A stretch of 6,529 bases of DNA from Tissierellia bacterium (GCA_030537695.1 JAUNVJ010000033.1:1-6529), one strand, 5' to 3'. Positions 1 to 6,298 are shown, counted from the stretch's first letter. Numbers and translations: made by a program. The notes: generated from the letters alone by a model not told the origin.

Positions 1-53
1 ACCGCTGATGGTACTTGGTTGGTAACGACCTGGGAGAGTAGGTTATTGCCGGT
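1..53 (+). rRNA. rrf: 5S ribosomal RNA, 3' part (truncated by window edge)
   Basis: The first ~50 bases match the conserved 3' half of bacterial 5S rRNA: GATGGTACTTGG, then ACCTGGGAGAGTAGGT, then a closing strand TTATTGCCGG that would pair with the missing 5' end of the molecule. The 5' part lies outside the window. The 3' end is placed at about 53 by analogy with the terminal helix and may be off by a few bases. The RNA is the 5S component of the large ribosomal subunit and marks the end of an rRNA operon transcribed rightwards. A strong terminator begins 4 bases later. Confidence 0.9.
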
Positions 54-56
54 TTT

Positions 57-102
57 AGTCTATTGACGTATTCCTTGGAATCGTTGATAGACTTTTATTT
101 TT
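57..102 (+). terminator. Rho-independent terminator of the rRNA operon
   Basis: A long hairpin starts immediately after the 5S rRNA. AGTCTATTGACG (57-68) pairs with CGTTGATAGACT (82-93), including two G-T wobbles. After one bulged T, ATTCC pairs with GGAAT around a very tight apex. The stem is followed by a T-rich tract (93-102). Position next to the 5S 3' end and the strong stem both support an rrn terminator. Confidence 0.85.
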
Positions 103-117
103 GCCTTATTTTATTTG

Positions 118-144
118 AAAAGCCTTTCGTAAGAGAGGCTTTTT
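118..144 (+). terminator. Second, tandem hairpin terminator
   Basis: AAAAGCCTTTC (118-128) pairs with GAGAGGCTTTT (133-143) over 11 bp, with one T-G wobble, around a GTAA (GNRA-type) tetraloop. The T-run follows on the plus strand and an A-run precedes, so it could work in both directions. There is no gene between this hairpin and the first terminator, so it most likely backs up rrn termination and insulates the downstream glutaminase gene from rRNA-level transcription. Confidence 0.75.
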
Positions 145-198
145 GAATCATTATTTATGAAAGAGAATAAAAGTATTTTCGTCGAAAACATTTACATA

Positions 199-207
199 TG
201 CTATAAT
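199..207 (+). promoter_or_regulatory. Extended -10 promoter for the glutaminase gene
   Basis: A perfect TATAAT lies at 202-207, directly preceded by the TGN extension (TGC, 199-201), which is the sigma-A extended -10 form. The expected -35 position (about 177-184, TTTCGTCG) is a poor match, which is tolerated when the extended -10 is present. Transcription would begin near 213-215, giving a short leader of about 20 nt before the start codon. Confidence 0.65.
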
Positions 208-222
208 AAAGATCACCAATTT

Positions 223-230
223 GAGAGAGG
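223..230 (+). promoter_or_regulatory. Ribosome binding site that fixes the glsA start
   Basis: GAGAGAGG ends 5 bases before ATG 236 and 8 bases before the adjacent ATG 239. It therefore supports an ATG start at 236 (or 239). It lies inside the longer frame that would begin at TTG 221, which argues against that upstream start. Confidence 0.7.
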
Positions 231-235
231 TGTTT

Positions 236-1159
236 ATGATGTTAAGTCAAGAAGAAATAAAAAAACGCCTACAGGAGGCGATCCATCGCACAAAGAGCAA
301 TCAAGGCGAAATTGCAACTTATATTCCTGAACTTGCCACAGTAGATCCGGATAACTTCGGCATGGCATTGATCCGAGTCAATGGAGAAGAGTACATATTC
401 GGCGATGAGACCATTCGATTCTCCATGCAATCCATCTCTAAAGTCATTTCTCTAATCTTGGCATTGATGGATCAAGGGTTGGAAAAAGTCTATGAAAAAG
501 TAGGGACTGAACCGACAAAATATGAATTCAATTCCCTGATCCCAATCGATGATCGGGCATCCAATCCGATGATCAATGCAGGGGCGATTACTACCAGTTC
601 GCTTATAGCAGGAAATTCATCAGAAGAACAATTTGATCGTATTCTTCGATTTGTGAGAATATTAAGTCATAGTGACAAAGTAAGACTTATGGAAAAGGTC
701 TATCAATCGGAATTAAAAACGACGGATCGGAATCGAGCCATTGCTTATTATTTACGGAGCAAGGGCATCTTTACTGAAGAAGCTGAAGAGGTATTGGATC
801 TCTATGTGAAAAATTGTTCCATCGGTGTCAATATTCGGGAACTGGCAACGATCGCTGCCATCCTGGCCAATCGGGGTAGAGATTTAAAAACCGGCAAAGA
901 ATTAATACCTCGAGAGATCGTAAAAATAGCCATTGCTCAAATGGCCTCCTGCGGAATGTACGAAGACAGTGGACGGTATCTCATGGAAGTAGGGCTTCCT
1001 GCTAAAAGTGGGGTCAGTGGAGCCATTATGGCCATTGCTCCCGGCAAATGCGGCATATGTACCTATTCTCCTCGATTAGATTCTTCGGGAAATAGTGTAC
1101 GAGGTATCAAAATTTTAAAAGAAATTTCAAAAACATTGGATATTAATATTTTTCTATAA
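236..1159 (+). CDS. glsA: Glutaminase (GlsA, serine-dependent beta-lactamase fold)
   Basis: This enzyme hydrolyses L-glutamine to L-glutamate and ammonia in the cytoplasm, feeding nitrogen metabolism; in some bacteria it also contributes to acid tolerance. The product is 307 residues from ATG 236, normal for the bacterial glutaminase A family (about 300-330). Visible family signatures are: the nucleophile motif S66-I-S-K69 (SxxK) in FSMQSISKV; EPTKYEFNSL at 92-101; NPMINAGAI at 110-118 with substrate-binding Asn114; CSIGVNIRELA around 194-204; ASCGMYEDSG with Tyr242; and LPAKSGVSG with the KSG box at 257-259, followed by the C-terminal LDSSGNSVRG. No key residue appears missing. ATG 236 is chosen because GAGAGAGG lies just upstream; TTG 221 is possible but overlaps that site. 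The gene has its own promoter and stands alone between the rRNA operon and a convergent gene, with a shared terminator. A glutamine transporter, sometimes a neighbour of this family, is not present in the window. Confidence 0.95.
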   Translation: MMLSQEEIKKRLQEAIHRTKSNQGEIATYIPELATVDPDNFGMALIRVNGEEYIFGDETIRFSMQSISKVISLILALMDQGLEKVYEKVGTEPTKYEFNSLIPIDDRASNPMINAGAITTSSLIAGNSSEEQFDRILRFVRILSHSDKVRLMEKVYQSELKTTDRNRAIAYYLRSKGIFTEEAEEVLDLYVKNCSIGVNIRELATIAAILANRGRDLKTGKELIPREIVKIAIAQMASCGMYEDSGRYLMEVGLPAKSGVSGAIMAIAPGKCGICTYSPRLDSSGNSVRGIKILKEISKTLDINIFL

Positions 1160-1189
1160 GAAAGACCCAAGTTTAAACTTGGGTCTTTT
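1160..1189. terminator. Bidirectional terminator between convergent genes
   Basis: Bases 1161-1188 form a perfect 28-base palindrome with arms AAAGACCCAAGTTT and its complement; folded, it gives an 11-12 bp stem with a small TTAA-type loop. T-runs flank it on both strands. It sits 1 base after the glsA stop and 5 bases beyond the stop of the minus-strand gene (1194), so a single element serves both transcripts. Confidence 0.9.
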
Positions 1190-1193
1190 CATA

Positions 1194-2774
1194 TTATTTT
1201 TCCTGGATTTCTTTTTCCATAACTTTGTTGGAGATCCACCCTTCAAAGATTTCTTCTGTCTTACTGTTTTTAGCCTCCACTTGGCACCAAATGCGAACAG
1301 AGCCTTCGATTTTAGTCTCTTTAATATAGAGATCCGAATCTCGAGGCAATACTGTGACAATACTGGAGTCGACATCGGGATCACTCCGTAAATTGGCTTT
1401 TTCCGTGACGACTTTTTGGTAAGAATGAAGCAAATTTTTTGCCTTTTCACTCATCTTCGCCCGATCATCATCTTTTGGAGATTCTTCCTCATATTCTTCT
1501 GTCGACTTATGGGAATTAATTTGACGATTTTCTTCGATATTTTTTTGCAAAGCCAATGCATTGGCGGATTCCGGAACGATTTGTAGATATTGTCCCACTA
1601 AACGCAAAGCCTTTTGGCTGTCTTGTTCTCTAAAATAGGTTTCCACTTCATCTAAGATAATCGTCTCCAAATTGGCGATATTTTCTTCTGCCTTAGAATA
1701 GTTGATCTTATCTTCTGGAATGACCTGTTTAAAAAATGTTACCGCTTCCAAATATTGATCTTTTAGAATGGATTGATTTCCCCGTTCAAACATTTTTTGA
1801 GAGGTCATCAAATTTTTTATCTGTTGAATTTCTTGACTTAAATCAACATCGTCATGGTGAGCTACATTTTCATATTTTTTCAAAGCTGCTTCGTACTGTC
1901 CTTCTTGAAGGAGTTGTTCTGCTTTTTTGAGATCTCGGTTATTTTTTGCCGTCTTAGATAGGTTGAAAAGGATCAAAAGAAAAAAACAAGCCAAAAGGAT
2001 CATTATAAAAACAAAAAAACCGCGAAAACTTCGTTTTAAATGATCTTTTTTCATCACGGGAGTTTGGTTGATCCTTTTACGAAGAAGGCGATCTTTCGGT
2101 GGTGCAATTTTAGTTAAATGAGTTTGTGTTAAATTCGGCTTTAAATTTGAGTTATCTTCATTCGTTTCTTTCGTATGTTCCAATAAATTTAATAGCTTCG
2201 CATTGATGAGAGGTTCTGTGAGATTATTCAAAACAAAATTTTTATTTCGCTTGCAATTTCGACATTCTTGATCTTTTTTGGGATTGATGGCACCACAGAC
2301 ACAGCGCCAGGAGTCCATCAAATTTTCGCCATAGGTTTTAATTTCAGGACCCAAAGCAGATTGAATCTTCTCCTGTTTTGCCTCCGGTATGATGGGCAGA
2401 GAAAAAGGTTTTTCCTGGTCGGTAGAATAGGAGTGTTTACCACCGTCAGTTACATATTCCAAAATTCGAATTTCTATGCCATGGGCTCCTTGAAATCGTT
2501 CATCCAATGAAAAAGGTTGAACGTAATAAAACCCATGGGGTACAAGATCAATGGAGGCACTAAAATAAAATTCACTGCCATTGAACAAGTAATGCTCTTC
2601 TGCATCGATAAATTTGACGGCAAAGGTCACTTTTTTAACCGGATGATCGCTCATATTGAGTAGATCAACGGCGAGTGAAAAGTCCACTGCTGTCAATTCT
2701 GCTTTGGTAATTTGAAGTTGTTCTTCAGGGTGTAAATAGACAACGGTGGGCAAAGTTTGAAAAAACCGATCCAT
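1194..2774 (-). CDS. Membrane-anchored zinc-ribbon / TPR / SH3b protein
   Basis: I do not recognise a named gene; function is uncharacterised. The product has 526 residues. Residues ~1-135 form a beta-rich domain without cysteines. Residues 156-176 hold a four-cysteine zinc ribbon (W156-R-C158-V-C160 ... C171-x-x-C174). A basic, Asn/Thr-rich linker ends in KKDHLKR. One membrane helix follows at ~252-271. Residues ~280-415 are helical repeats of TPR type (for example KAEQLLQEGQYEAALKKYE). After an acidic linker (~424-440), residues ~453-518 form a bacterial SH3 domain (ANLRSDPDVDSS ... EGWISNKVM). With no N-terminal signal peptide, the likely topology is cytoplasmic zinc ribbon with TPR and SH3b outside, where SH3b domains often bind peptidoglycan. 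The start has a strong AAAGGAGG (2780-2787) 5 bases upstream and a near-consensus promoter. The gene is monocistronic and convergent with glsA. An envelope sensor or scaffold role is inference from the architecture only. Confidence 0.85.
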   Translation of the reverse strand: MDRFFQTLPTVVYLHPEEQLQITKAELTAVDFSLAVDLLNMSDHPVKKVTFAVKFIDAEEHYLFNGSEFYFSASIDLVPHGFYYVQPFSLDERFQGAHGIEIRILEYVTDGGKHSYSTDQEKPFSLPIIPEAKQEKIQSALGPEIKTYGENLMDSWRCVCGAINPKKDQECRNCKRNKNFVLNNLTEPLINAKLLNLLEHTKETNEDNSNLKPNLTQTHLTKIAPPKDRLLRKRINQTPVMKKDHLKRSFRGFFVFIMILLACFFLLILFNLSKTAKNNRDLKKAEQLLQEGQYEAALKKYENVAHHDDVDLSQEIQQIKNLMTSQKMFERGNQSILKDQYLEAVTFFKQVIPEDKINYSKAEENIANLETIILDEVETYFREQDSQKALRLVGQYLQIVPESANALALQKNIEENRQINSHKSTEEYEEESPKDDDRAKMSEKAKNLLHSYQKVVTEKANLRSDPDVDSSIVTVLPRDSDLYIKETKIEGSVRIWCQVEAKNSKTEEIFEGWISNKVMEKEIQEK

Positions 2775-2779
2775 AGGAG

Positions 2780-2787
2780 CCTCCTTT
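2780..2787 (-). promoter_or_regulatory. Strong ribosome binding site of the 526-residue membrane protein gene
   Basis: Read on the minus strand, AAAGGAGG is followed by the 5-base spacer CTCCT and ATG at 2774. This near-perfect Shine-Dalgarno sequence fixes the start codon. Confidence 0.85.
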
Positions 2788-2800
2788 CACATGTATCACT

Positions 2801-2829
2801 ATTATAATATAAGAAAAAATTATTTTCAA
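2801..2829 (-). promoter_or_regulatory. Sigma-A promoter of the 526-residue membrane protein gene
   Basis: On the minus strand, TTGAAA (2829-2824) and a perfect TATAAT (2806-2801) are separated by exactly 17 bases. Transcription would start near 2794, leaving a leader of about 20 nt with the ribosome binding site in it. The near-consensus match suggests housekeeping expression unless repressed. Confidence 0.85.
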
Positions 2830-2841
2830 TAAAGGGGAGTG

Positions 2842-2855
2842 GTGATAATAGTCAC
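2842..2855. promoter_or_regulatory. Possible operator: imperfect inverted repeat upstream of the minus promoter
   Basis: GTGATAATAGTCAC has the 4-base inverted arms GTGA and TCAC separated by 6 bases. It lies about 12 bases upstream of the -35 box of the minus-strand gene. Such short symmetric sites can bind dimeric regulators, but arms this short arise by chance in A/T-rich DNA, and no regulator gene is visible nearby. Confidence 0.2.
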
Positions 2856-3194
2856 AAAAAATAGAAGAGAAAACTCTTAGGAACACCAAAAAGATGGTGG
2901 CAATAGAAAAAATATCAGAGGAGGCATAATGGAAGCAAATTGCTAAAAGAGTGATTAAAAATGATCATCCATGGGCAGGGGAGATAAAATCGCCTTTAGT
3001 GGAAAATATGGTACAATAGAAAAGAATAGAAAGATGCTGATCGAGTGGCAAAGCCTTCCACTGAAAAAATTCTTGAAAAGGACTTCAAAAGATTTTAAGA
3101 TGAGAGGAAGGAATAAGGAGAAGGATTGTTTTGATATATGACAATCCCTTAAAAAGAATCTTCTACGGATTATTAAATGTGAAATAAATATCCC
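2856..3194. other. Intergenic stretch without a supportable gene
   Basis: This purine-rich (plus strand) spacer separates the divergent genes. It contains an orphan start signal (AGAGGAGG at 2917-2924, then ATG 2929) whose frame closes after five codons. Other short frames are WKQIAKRVIKNDHPWAGE (running on to a stop at 3017), KDADRVAKPSTEKILEK (to a stop at 3096) and a 35-codon frame at 3034-3141 without a good ribosome site. These could be remnants of a decayed gene or chance frames. TGGTACAAT (3009-3017) resembles an extended -10 element and is a weak promoter candidate for the downstream operon; no clear -35 accompanies it. Confidence 0.4.
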
Positions 3195-3202
3195 TAAGGA
3201 GG
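3195..3202 (+). promoter_or_regulatory. Ribosome binding site of the first operon gene
   Basis: TAAGGAGG lies 5 bases before ATG 3208. It favours this start over the in-frame ATG at 3268, which has only AGAGGA upstream. Confidence 0.8.
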
Positions 3203-3207
3203 AATAT

Positions 3208-3744
3208 ATGAACAACAAAAGAAAAAACAGGCAGGCAAAAATCGTGTTCCGTTACCAAGAGGAAATAATGACTCTTTATAATAAATCGGTAAAAAGATTT
3301 ATCAAAACCATCTGGTTTGTATCATTAATGGCTTCCGTAGCCTATTTTATGTTGGACCGAAAAAAATTTATGGATGATTTTTTATGGACGATGATGGGAT
3401 TTTTAATCCTTATTTTATTTTGTGCCTATATTTGGAAAAAAACGGTTCACTTTCGCAATAAAGTAGCTGAATTTTACCATCATGGTAAAAAAACTCGAGG
3501 GCGAATCCTTCGAAGTATGGTTCGACAAAAAGATCAAAAGCTTTGTTTGGAAGTGGAATATACGATCCCTGGATCCAAAGAAAAAAAGACTTTTATGACA
3601 TCACCGGTTACCGGTGAACCTTCCATGCTTTTGAAATCCCCAGAAGTGGATGTATATATTTTGGGAGATGAAAAATTTGCTACGAATTTCAAACTGGCTT
3701 TAGAGGATGAAAAACCCTATGGACTGAAGAAGGGATTTCAATGA
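3208..3744 (+). CDS. Two-helix membrane protein with DUF3592-like C-terminal domain
   Basis: The product has 178 residues and no recognised named function. The N-terminus is very basic and probably cytoplasmic. Two hydrophobic helices, at ~33-49 and ~58-76, are separated by a short charged loop (LDRKKFMDD). The remaining ~88-165 is a soluble beta-rich segment: GKKTRGRIL, then LEVEYTIPGSKEKKTF, then VDVYILGDEKFATNF. A two-helix hairpin followed by a strand-rich 'R-G-x-I ... V-x-Y ... V-x-V-Y' tail resembles DUF3592-type membrane proteins; this assignment is by pattern only. Both termini are expected in the cytoplasm. It is the first gene of a three-gene operon and overlaps the hydrolase start by 4 bases (ATGA). 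It may tether or assist the two enzymes at the membrane, but nothing in the sequence proves that. Confidence 0.85.
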   Translation: MNNKRKNRQAKIVFRYQEEIMTLYNKSVKRFIKTIWFVSLMASVAYFMLDRKKFMDDFLWTMMGFLILILFCAYIWKKTVHFRNKVAEFYHHGKKTRGRILRSMVRQKDQKLCLEVEYTIPGSKEKKTFMTSPVTGEPSMLLKSPEVDVYILGDEKFATNFKLALEDEKPYGLKKGFQ

Positions 3745-4643
3745 GGATTAAAATCAATGGAGAAGAAATATATTACCGACGGCAAGGAAAAGGAAAGACC
3801 TTTTTATTGCTCCATGGCAATATGAGCTCCTCCCTCTTTTTCAAACGGACGATGGAAGAAATTGACGATTTTGATTTTGTAGCTCCCGATATGAGAGGGT
3901 TCGGAAATTCAAGCTATCGCCAAAAAAGTGACAGAATAGAAGACTATGTATCAGATATGAAAGAATTGATTTTGTATTTGGATCTGCAACACTTCCACAT
4001 TCTCGGGTGGTCCTTTGGTGGTGGTGTGGTTATGAAGCTTCTGGAAGATCGAGAGATGGCCTCGCGTATTGATGAGGTAGTCTTTTTGTCTTCTATGGGC
4101 AATGTTGGCATCACGAAAGCGAGACGAGATGAGGATTATTTTAATTTTCTTTTACCTCTTCACAAGATGAGTCTTTACGAACCTTCTTCCATGAAAGGAT
4201 TTTTTAATTCCATGAACCTTCCTTTTGCGAAAGAGTGGACGTCAAAGATCCCTTTTTTTTGGAAAGAACTGGAATTTTATTCCAAGGAAGAAATCGAAAA
4301 AAGATTGATTGAAAATGTATTTCGAAAATATCTCTATGATAGAAAACTTCCTTCAAAAACGGAATACGACCGAAATATTAAAGAAGCGTTGAAACAACGA
4401 AATTTTTATGAAGTCAATCAAATGATTGGACATTTTTCTGAAAAGACAAAAAAGTTGCCACAAAAAATATACCATATTTTACATGGCACGGAAGATATCG
4501 TCATCAGACCAGAAATTGCAAAACATTTAGCAGCAGAACTTCGAGGGAAGTTGATTTTATTTCCCTATTGCGGTCATTCTCTAATGACCGATGATTTTGA
4601 ACATTATCGTCTTTATCTGGACAAATTAAGGAGGTCCTTATGA
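3741..4643 (+). CDS. Alpha/beta hydrolase
   Basis: This 300-residue protein belongs to the alpha/beta-hydrolase fold superfamily and is probably a cytoplasmic esterase, lactonase or amidase-type enzyme of unknown substrate. The fold's landmarks are in order: strand and oxyanion-hole loop FLLLHGN (21-27); DMRGFGNS (50-57); nucleophile elbow G89-W-S91-F-G93 in HILGWSFGGG; acidic residue Asp252 in HGTEDIV; and catalytic His279 in CGHSLM. The triad Ser91-Asp252-His279 is complete. Residues ~125-235 form a long, charged helical insertion that would act as the lid over the active site and set substrate choice. Its ATG overlaps the previous gene's stop (ATGA), with AAGGGA 5 bases upstream, indicating translational coupling; it overlaps the dehydrogenase gene the same way. 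No signal peptide is seen. The proline-iminopeptidase or haloalkane-dehalogenase branches of the superfamily cannot be excluded by eye. Confidence 0.92.
   Translation: MRIKINGEEIYYRRQGKGKTFLLLHGNMSSSLFFKRTMEEIDDFDFVAPDMRGFGNSSYRQKSDRIEDYVSDMKELILYLDLQHFHILGWSFGGGVVMKLLEDREMASRIDEVVFLSSMGNVGITKARRDEDYFNFLLPLHKMSLYEPSSMKGFFNSMNLPFAKEWTSKIPFFWKELEFYSKEEIEKRLIENVFRKYLYDRKLPSKTEYDRNIKEALKQRNFYEVNQMIGHFSEKTKKLPQKIYHILHGTEDIVIRPEIAKHLAAELRGKLILFPYCGHSLMTDDFEHYRLYLDKLRRSL
4628..4634 (+). promoter_or_regulatory. Strong internal ribosome binding site before the dehydrogenase gene
   Basis: AAGGAGG lies within the last codons of the hydrolase gene, 5 bases before ATG 4640. It supports efficient reinitiation at the overlapping ATGA junction. 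Confidence 0.8.
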
Positions 4644-5581
4644 AAATAATATGCAGTGAACAAAGTAAACGTCGTTATGGTGCACAAATAGAACCTTTGA
4701 ATTATGATATCTTGACCTATTCCAAAGAGGATCTCGAAAAGGGAAGCTATCCGAAAGAAGGGGATATTCTTATTGGCGCATTGGACCTACAAAAAATAGA
4801 TCTTTCTGAAATAAAAGGGCTACAATATATTTTCCTGACATCCGTCGGTGTAGATTATTTAGACCGAGACCTGTTAATGGAAAAAAATATTACAGTGACC
4901 AATGCCCACGGTGCTTACGATGATCCCATTGGCGAGTGGATCCTTTACGGATTACTGCAGATGGAAAAAAGAGATCGATTTAATTTAGCATTGGAACGGG
5001 AAAAAAACTGGAAAAGGCGAAGTCATTCCGGCAATATATACGGGAAAAAAGCTTTATTTTTAGGAACGGGAACCATAGCACAAGAAGGTGCTAAAAGACT
5101 TCAAGCCTTTAAATGTGAAACCGTCGGTTATAACACGGATGGACGAAAGTTGGAAGGGTTTGACCGCTGTATTTCCCAAAAGGAATTGGATCAAGTCCTT
5201 CCGGAGATGGACTATGTGATCATGTGCTTACCGGAGACGGATAAGACCTACCATTTTATCGACAAAAAAAGAATCGATCAAATGAAGTCAGGCGTCAAGT
5301 TTGTAAATATTTCTCGGGGAAGTACTGTCAACGAAAAAGATCTGATCCAAGGACTTCAAGAAGGAAAAATTGCAGGGGCTGCTTTAGACGTCTTTGAAAC
5401 GGAACCCTTGCCCCAAGACTCTCCCCTATGGGAGATGGAAGAAGTCTATGTCTATCCCCATATTTCTTTTTCTTGTGAAGATGTAAAAACTCGCGAAGCA
5501 CGAGCTGTTATTCATAATTTAAAAGCCCTCTTGGGAGAGGGAGAATTGATTAATGTAGTGGATTTTGATAAGGGCTATTGA
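4640..5581 (+). CDS. D-isomer-specific 2-hydroxyacid dehydrogenase (NAD(P)-dependent)
   Basis: This 313-residue cytoplasmic oxidoreductase interconverts a D-2-hydroxy acid and a 2-keto acid using NAD(P). The N-terminal substrate-binding half includes FLTSVGVDYLD (65-75) and the hinge motif NAHGAYDDPIGEW (88-100). The Rossmann cofactor motif is LGTGTIAQEGAKRL (141-154); the third glycine of GxGxxG is Ala147, a variation seen in some members. The catalytic residues are Arg226 in NISRGS, Glu255 in DVFETEPLP and His274 in YPHIS, spaced as expected. After NADH-binding strand 1, VGYNTDGRK (162-170) lacks an obvious acidic residue at the strand end, so a preference for NADP is possible but unproven. 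Length is typical for the family (310-340). It is the last gene of the operon, overlapping the hydrolase stop by 4 bases. SerA (3-phosphoglycerate dehydrogenase) is unlikely, as no regulatory domain is present. Substrate is unknown. Confidence 0.93.
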   Translation: MKIICSEQSKRRYGAQIEPLNYDILTYSKEDLEKGSYPKEGDILIGALDLQKIDLSEIKGLQYIFLTSVGVDYLDRDLLMEKNITVTNAHGAYDDPIGEWILYGLLQMEKRDRFNLALEREKNWKRRSHSGNIYGKKALFLGTGTIAQEGAKRLQAFKCETVGYNTDGRKLEGFDRCISQKELDQVLPEMDYVIMCLPETDKTYHFIDKKRIDQMKSGVKFVNISRGSTVNEKDLIQGLQEGKIAGAALDVFETEPLPQDSPLWEMEEVYVYPHISFSCEDVKTREARAVIHNLKALLGEGELINVVDFDKGY

Positions 5582-6019
5582 TGTTGGGAAAAGGAGATAA
5601 GAAATAGTTTAATATGAGGAAATTGAGAGCATAATCAAAAACAGCTCTTGATCCAGATCATGATCTTGTTGACCTCTTTTATTTTAAACAGCATCAAAAG
5701 TCGTTAAAAAGGAAAGAATATTGCAACTATAGGTATTTCATTTTGATAGAAAGTCAAATGATCAATTTCATTAGACGGTGACCATTTATGATAGGTGAAA
5801 TTTTTATTTATAGTTTCGAAACCGATAAAAATGTCAAGATAAAATAATTACTCTATTTTTCCCAATGGTTAAAGGTAAAAAAAAGAGCATCGGGATCAAT
5901 CATCAAAACAAGGTATAAATTTATCTTTATACTTTGACCTTCGAGATCAAATCTCCACTACTTTTGAATTATATATAAGGATTTCTCTATTGAATCCATA
6001 TGCATAATTAATGTAAACT
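5582..6019. other. Gene-free A/T-rich stretch with possible coding remnants
   Basis: No intact gene and no convincing operon terminator are visible after the dehydrogenase stop. On the plus strand, the frame 5635-5847 is open for about 70 codons apart from one TGA at 5779-5781, and reads protein-like stretches such as LDPDHDLVDLFYFKQHQ and FMIGEIFIYSFETDKN. It has no start codon with a ribosome site. In DNA this A/T-rich, open frames of this length occur by chance, so a decayed gene is only one reading. A weak A/T hairpin (5910-5919 with 5926-5935) lacks a T-tract. Confidence 0.4.
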
Positions 6020-6198
6020 TTAAAGCCGTATTTTAAGAGTTTTGTCAATTAGTTTGACGGCATCATCAAAATTTTCAATATTTCTTGACCTTTCCAAATT
6101 TACAAGTGGGAAGGATTCTTCTTGGGATCATCATAAAAGATATGAAATGAATCAAAAATCAGTTGAATCTTATGGTTTTCATCATGAAAATGAATCAT
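6020..6198 (-). pseudogene. Frameshifted remnant of a small minus-strand gene
   Basis: Two consecutive minus-strand frames look coding. From ATG 6198, 32 codons read MIHFHDENHKIQLIFDSF ... YDDP and end at TAA 6100-6102. In another frame, beginning just after a TGA at 6128-6130, EESFPLVNLERSRNIENF, DDAVKLIDKTLKIRL run to TAA 6020-6022. A single-base insertion or deletion near 6118-6124 would join them into one product of about 57 residues. A strong AAGAAGGAGG lies on the same strand at 6232-6223, but about 24 bases before this ATG and followed by another interrupted frame, so the original start may also be lost. The acidic/aliphatic composition is more protein-like than the serine- and phenylalanine-rich opposite strand. 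I do not recognise a family. A sequencing error would also explain the break. Confidence 0.4.
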
Positions 6199-6255
6199 TT
6201 TTGAATTTGAATGTTCGAGGTACCTCCTTCTTTTTTCAAAAAATAAGGAGAAAGT

Positions 6256-6285
6256 ATGAAATTTTCAAATGGAGAAGTTTTTTAA
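6256..6285 (+). other. Nine-codon reading frame with good ribosome site
   Basis: AAGGAG (6245-6250) lies 5 bases before ATG 6256, which reads MKFSNGEVF and then TAA. The strong terminator hairpin begins 13 bases after the stop. It could be the surviving start of a deleted gene, a leader peptide ahead of an attenuator-like hairpin, or a chance arrangement. There is no downstream gene within the window for an attenuator to control. Confidence 0.25.
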
Positions 6286-6298
6286 AATAGAAAACTCT

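Noticed and set aside
191..196. TTTACA as a -35 box for glsA
   Set aside because: It is only 5 bases from TATAAT, far too close for a sigma-A promoter. The TGC extension explains activity better.
221..235. TTG 221 as the glutaminase start
   Set aside because: It would place the GAGAGAGG ribosome site inside the coding region. ATG 236 has the correct spacing and gives the family's usual length.
1154..1450. 98-codon minus-strand frame overlapping the end of glsA and the 526-residue gene
   Set aside because: It is an out-of-frame shadow within the real minus-strand gene, and it runs through the shared terminator.
2955..3218. 87-codon minus-strand open frame in the divergent spacer
   Set aside because: Its start lies inside the beginning of the well-supported plus-strand gene at 3208, it has no ribosome site, and its Phe/Ile/Leu/Ser-rich product is what the complement of purine-rich DNA gives by chance.
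5910..5935. A/T hairpin as the operon terminator
   Set aside because: The stem is nearly all A/T with a G-T pair, lacks a following T-tract, and lies more than 300 bases past the last gene.
6042..6290. 82-codon plus-strand open frame starting at TTG
   Set aside because: There is no ribosome site before the TTG. The translation is Ser/Phe/Lys-rich with no recognisable pattern, and the opposite strand reads more like protein. A run this long is only mildly unlikely by chance in such A/T-rich DNA.
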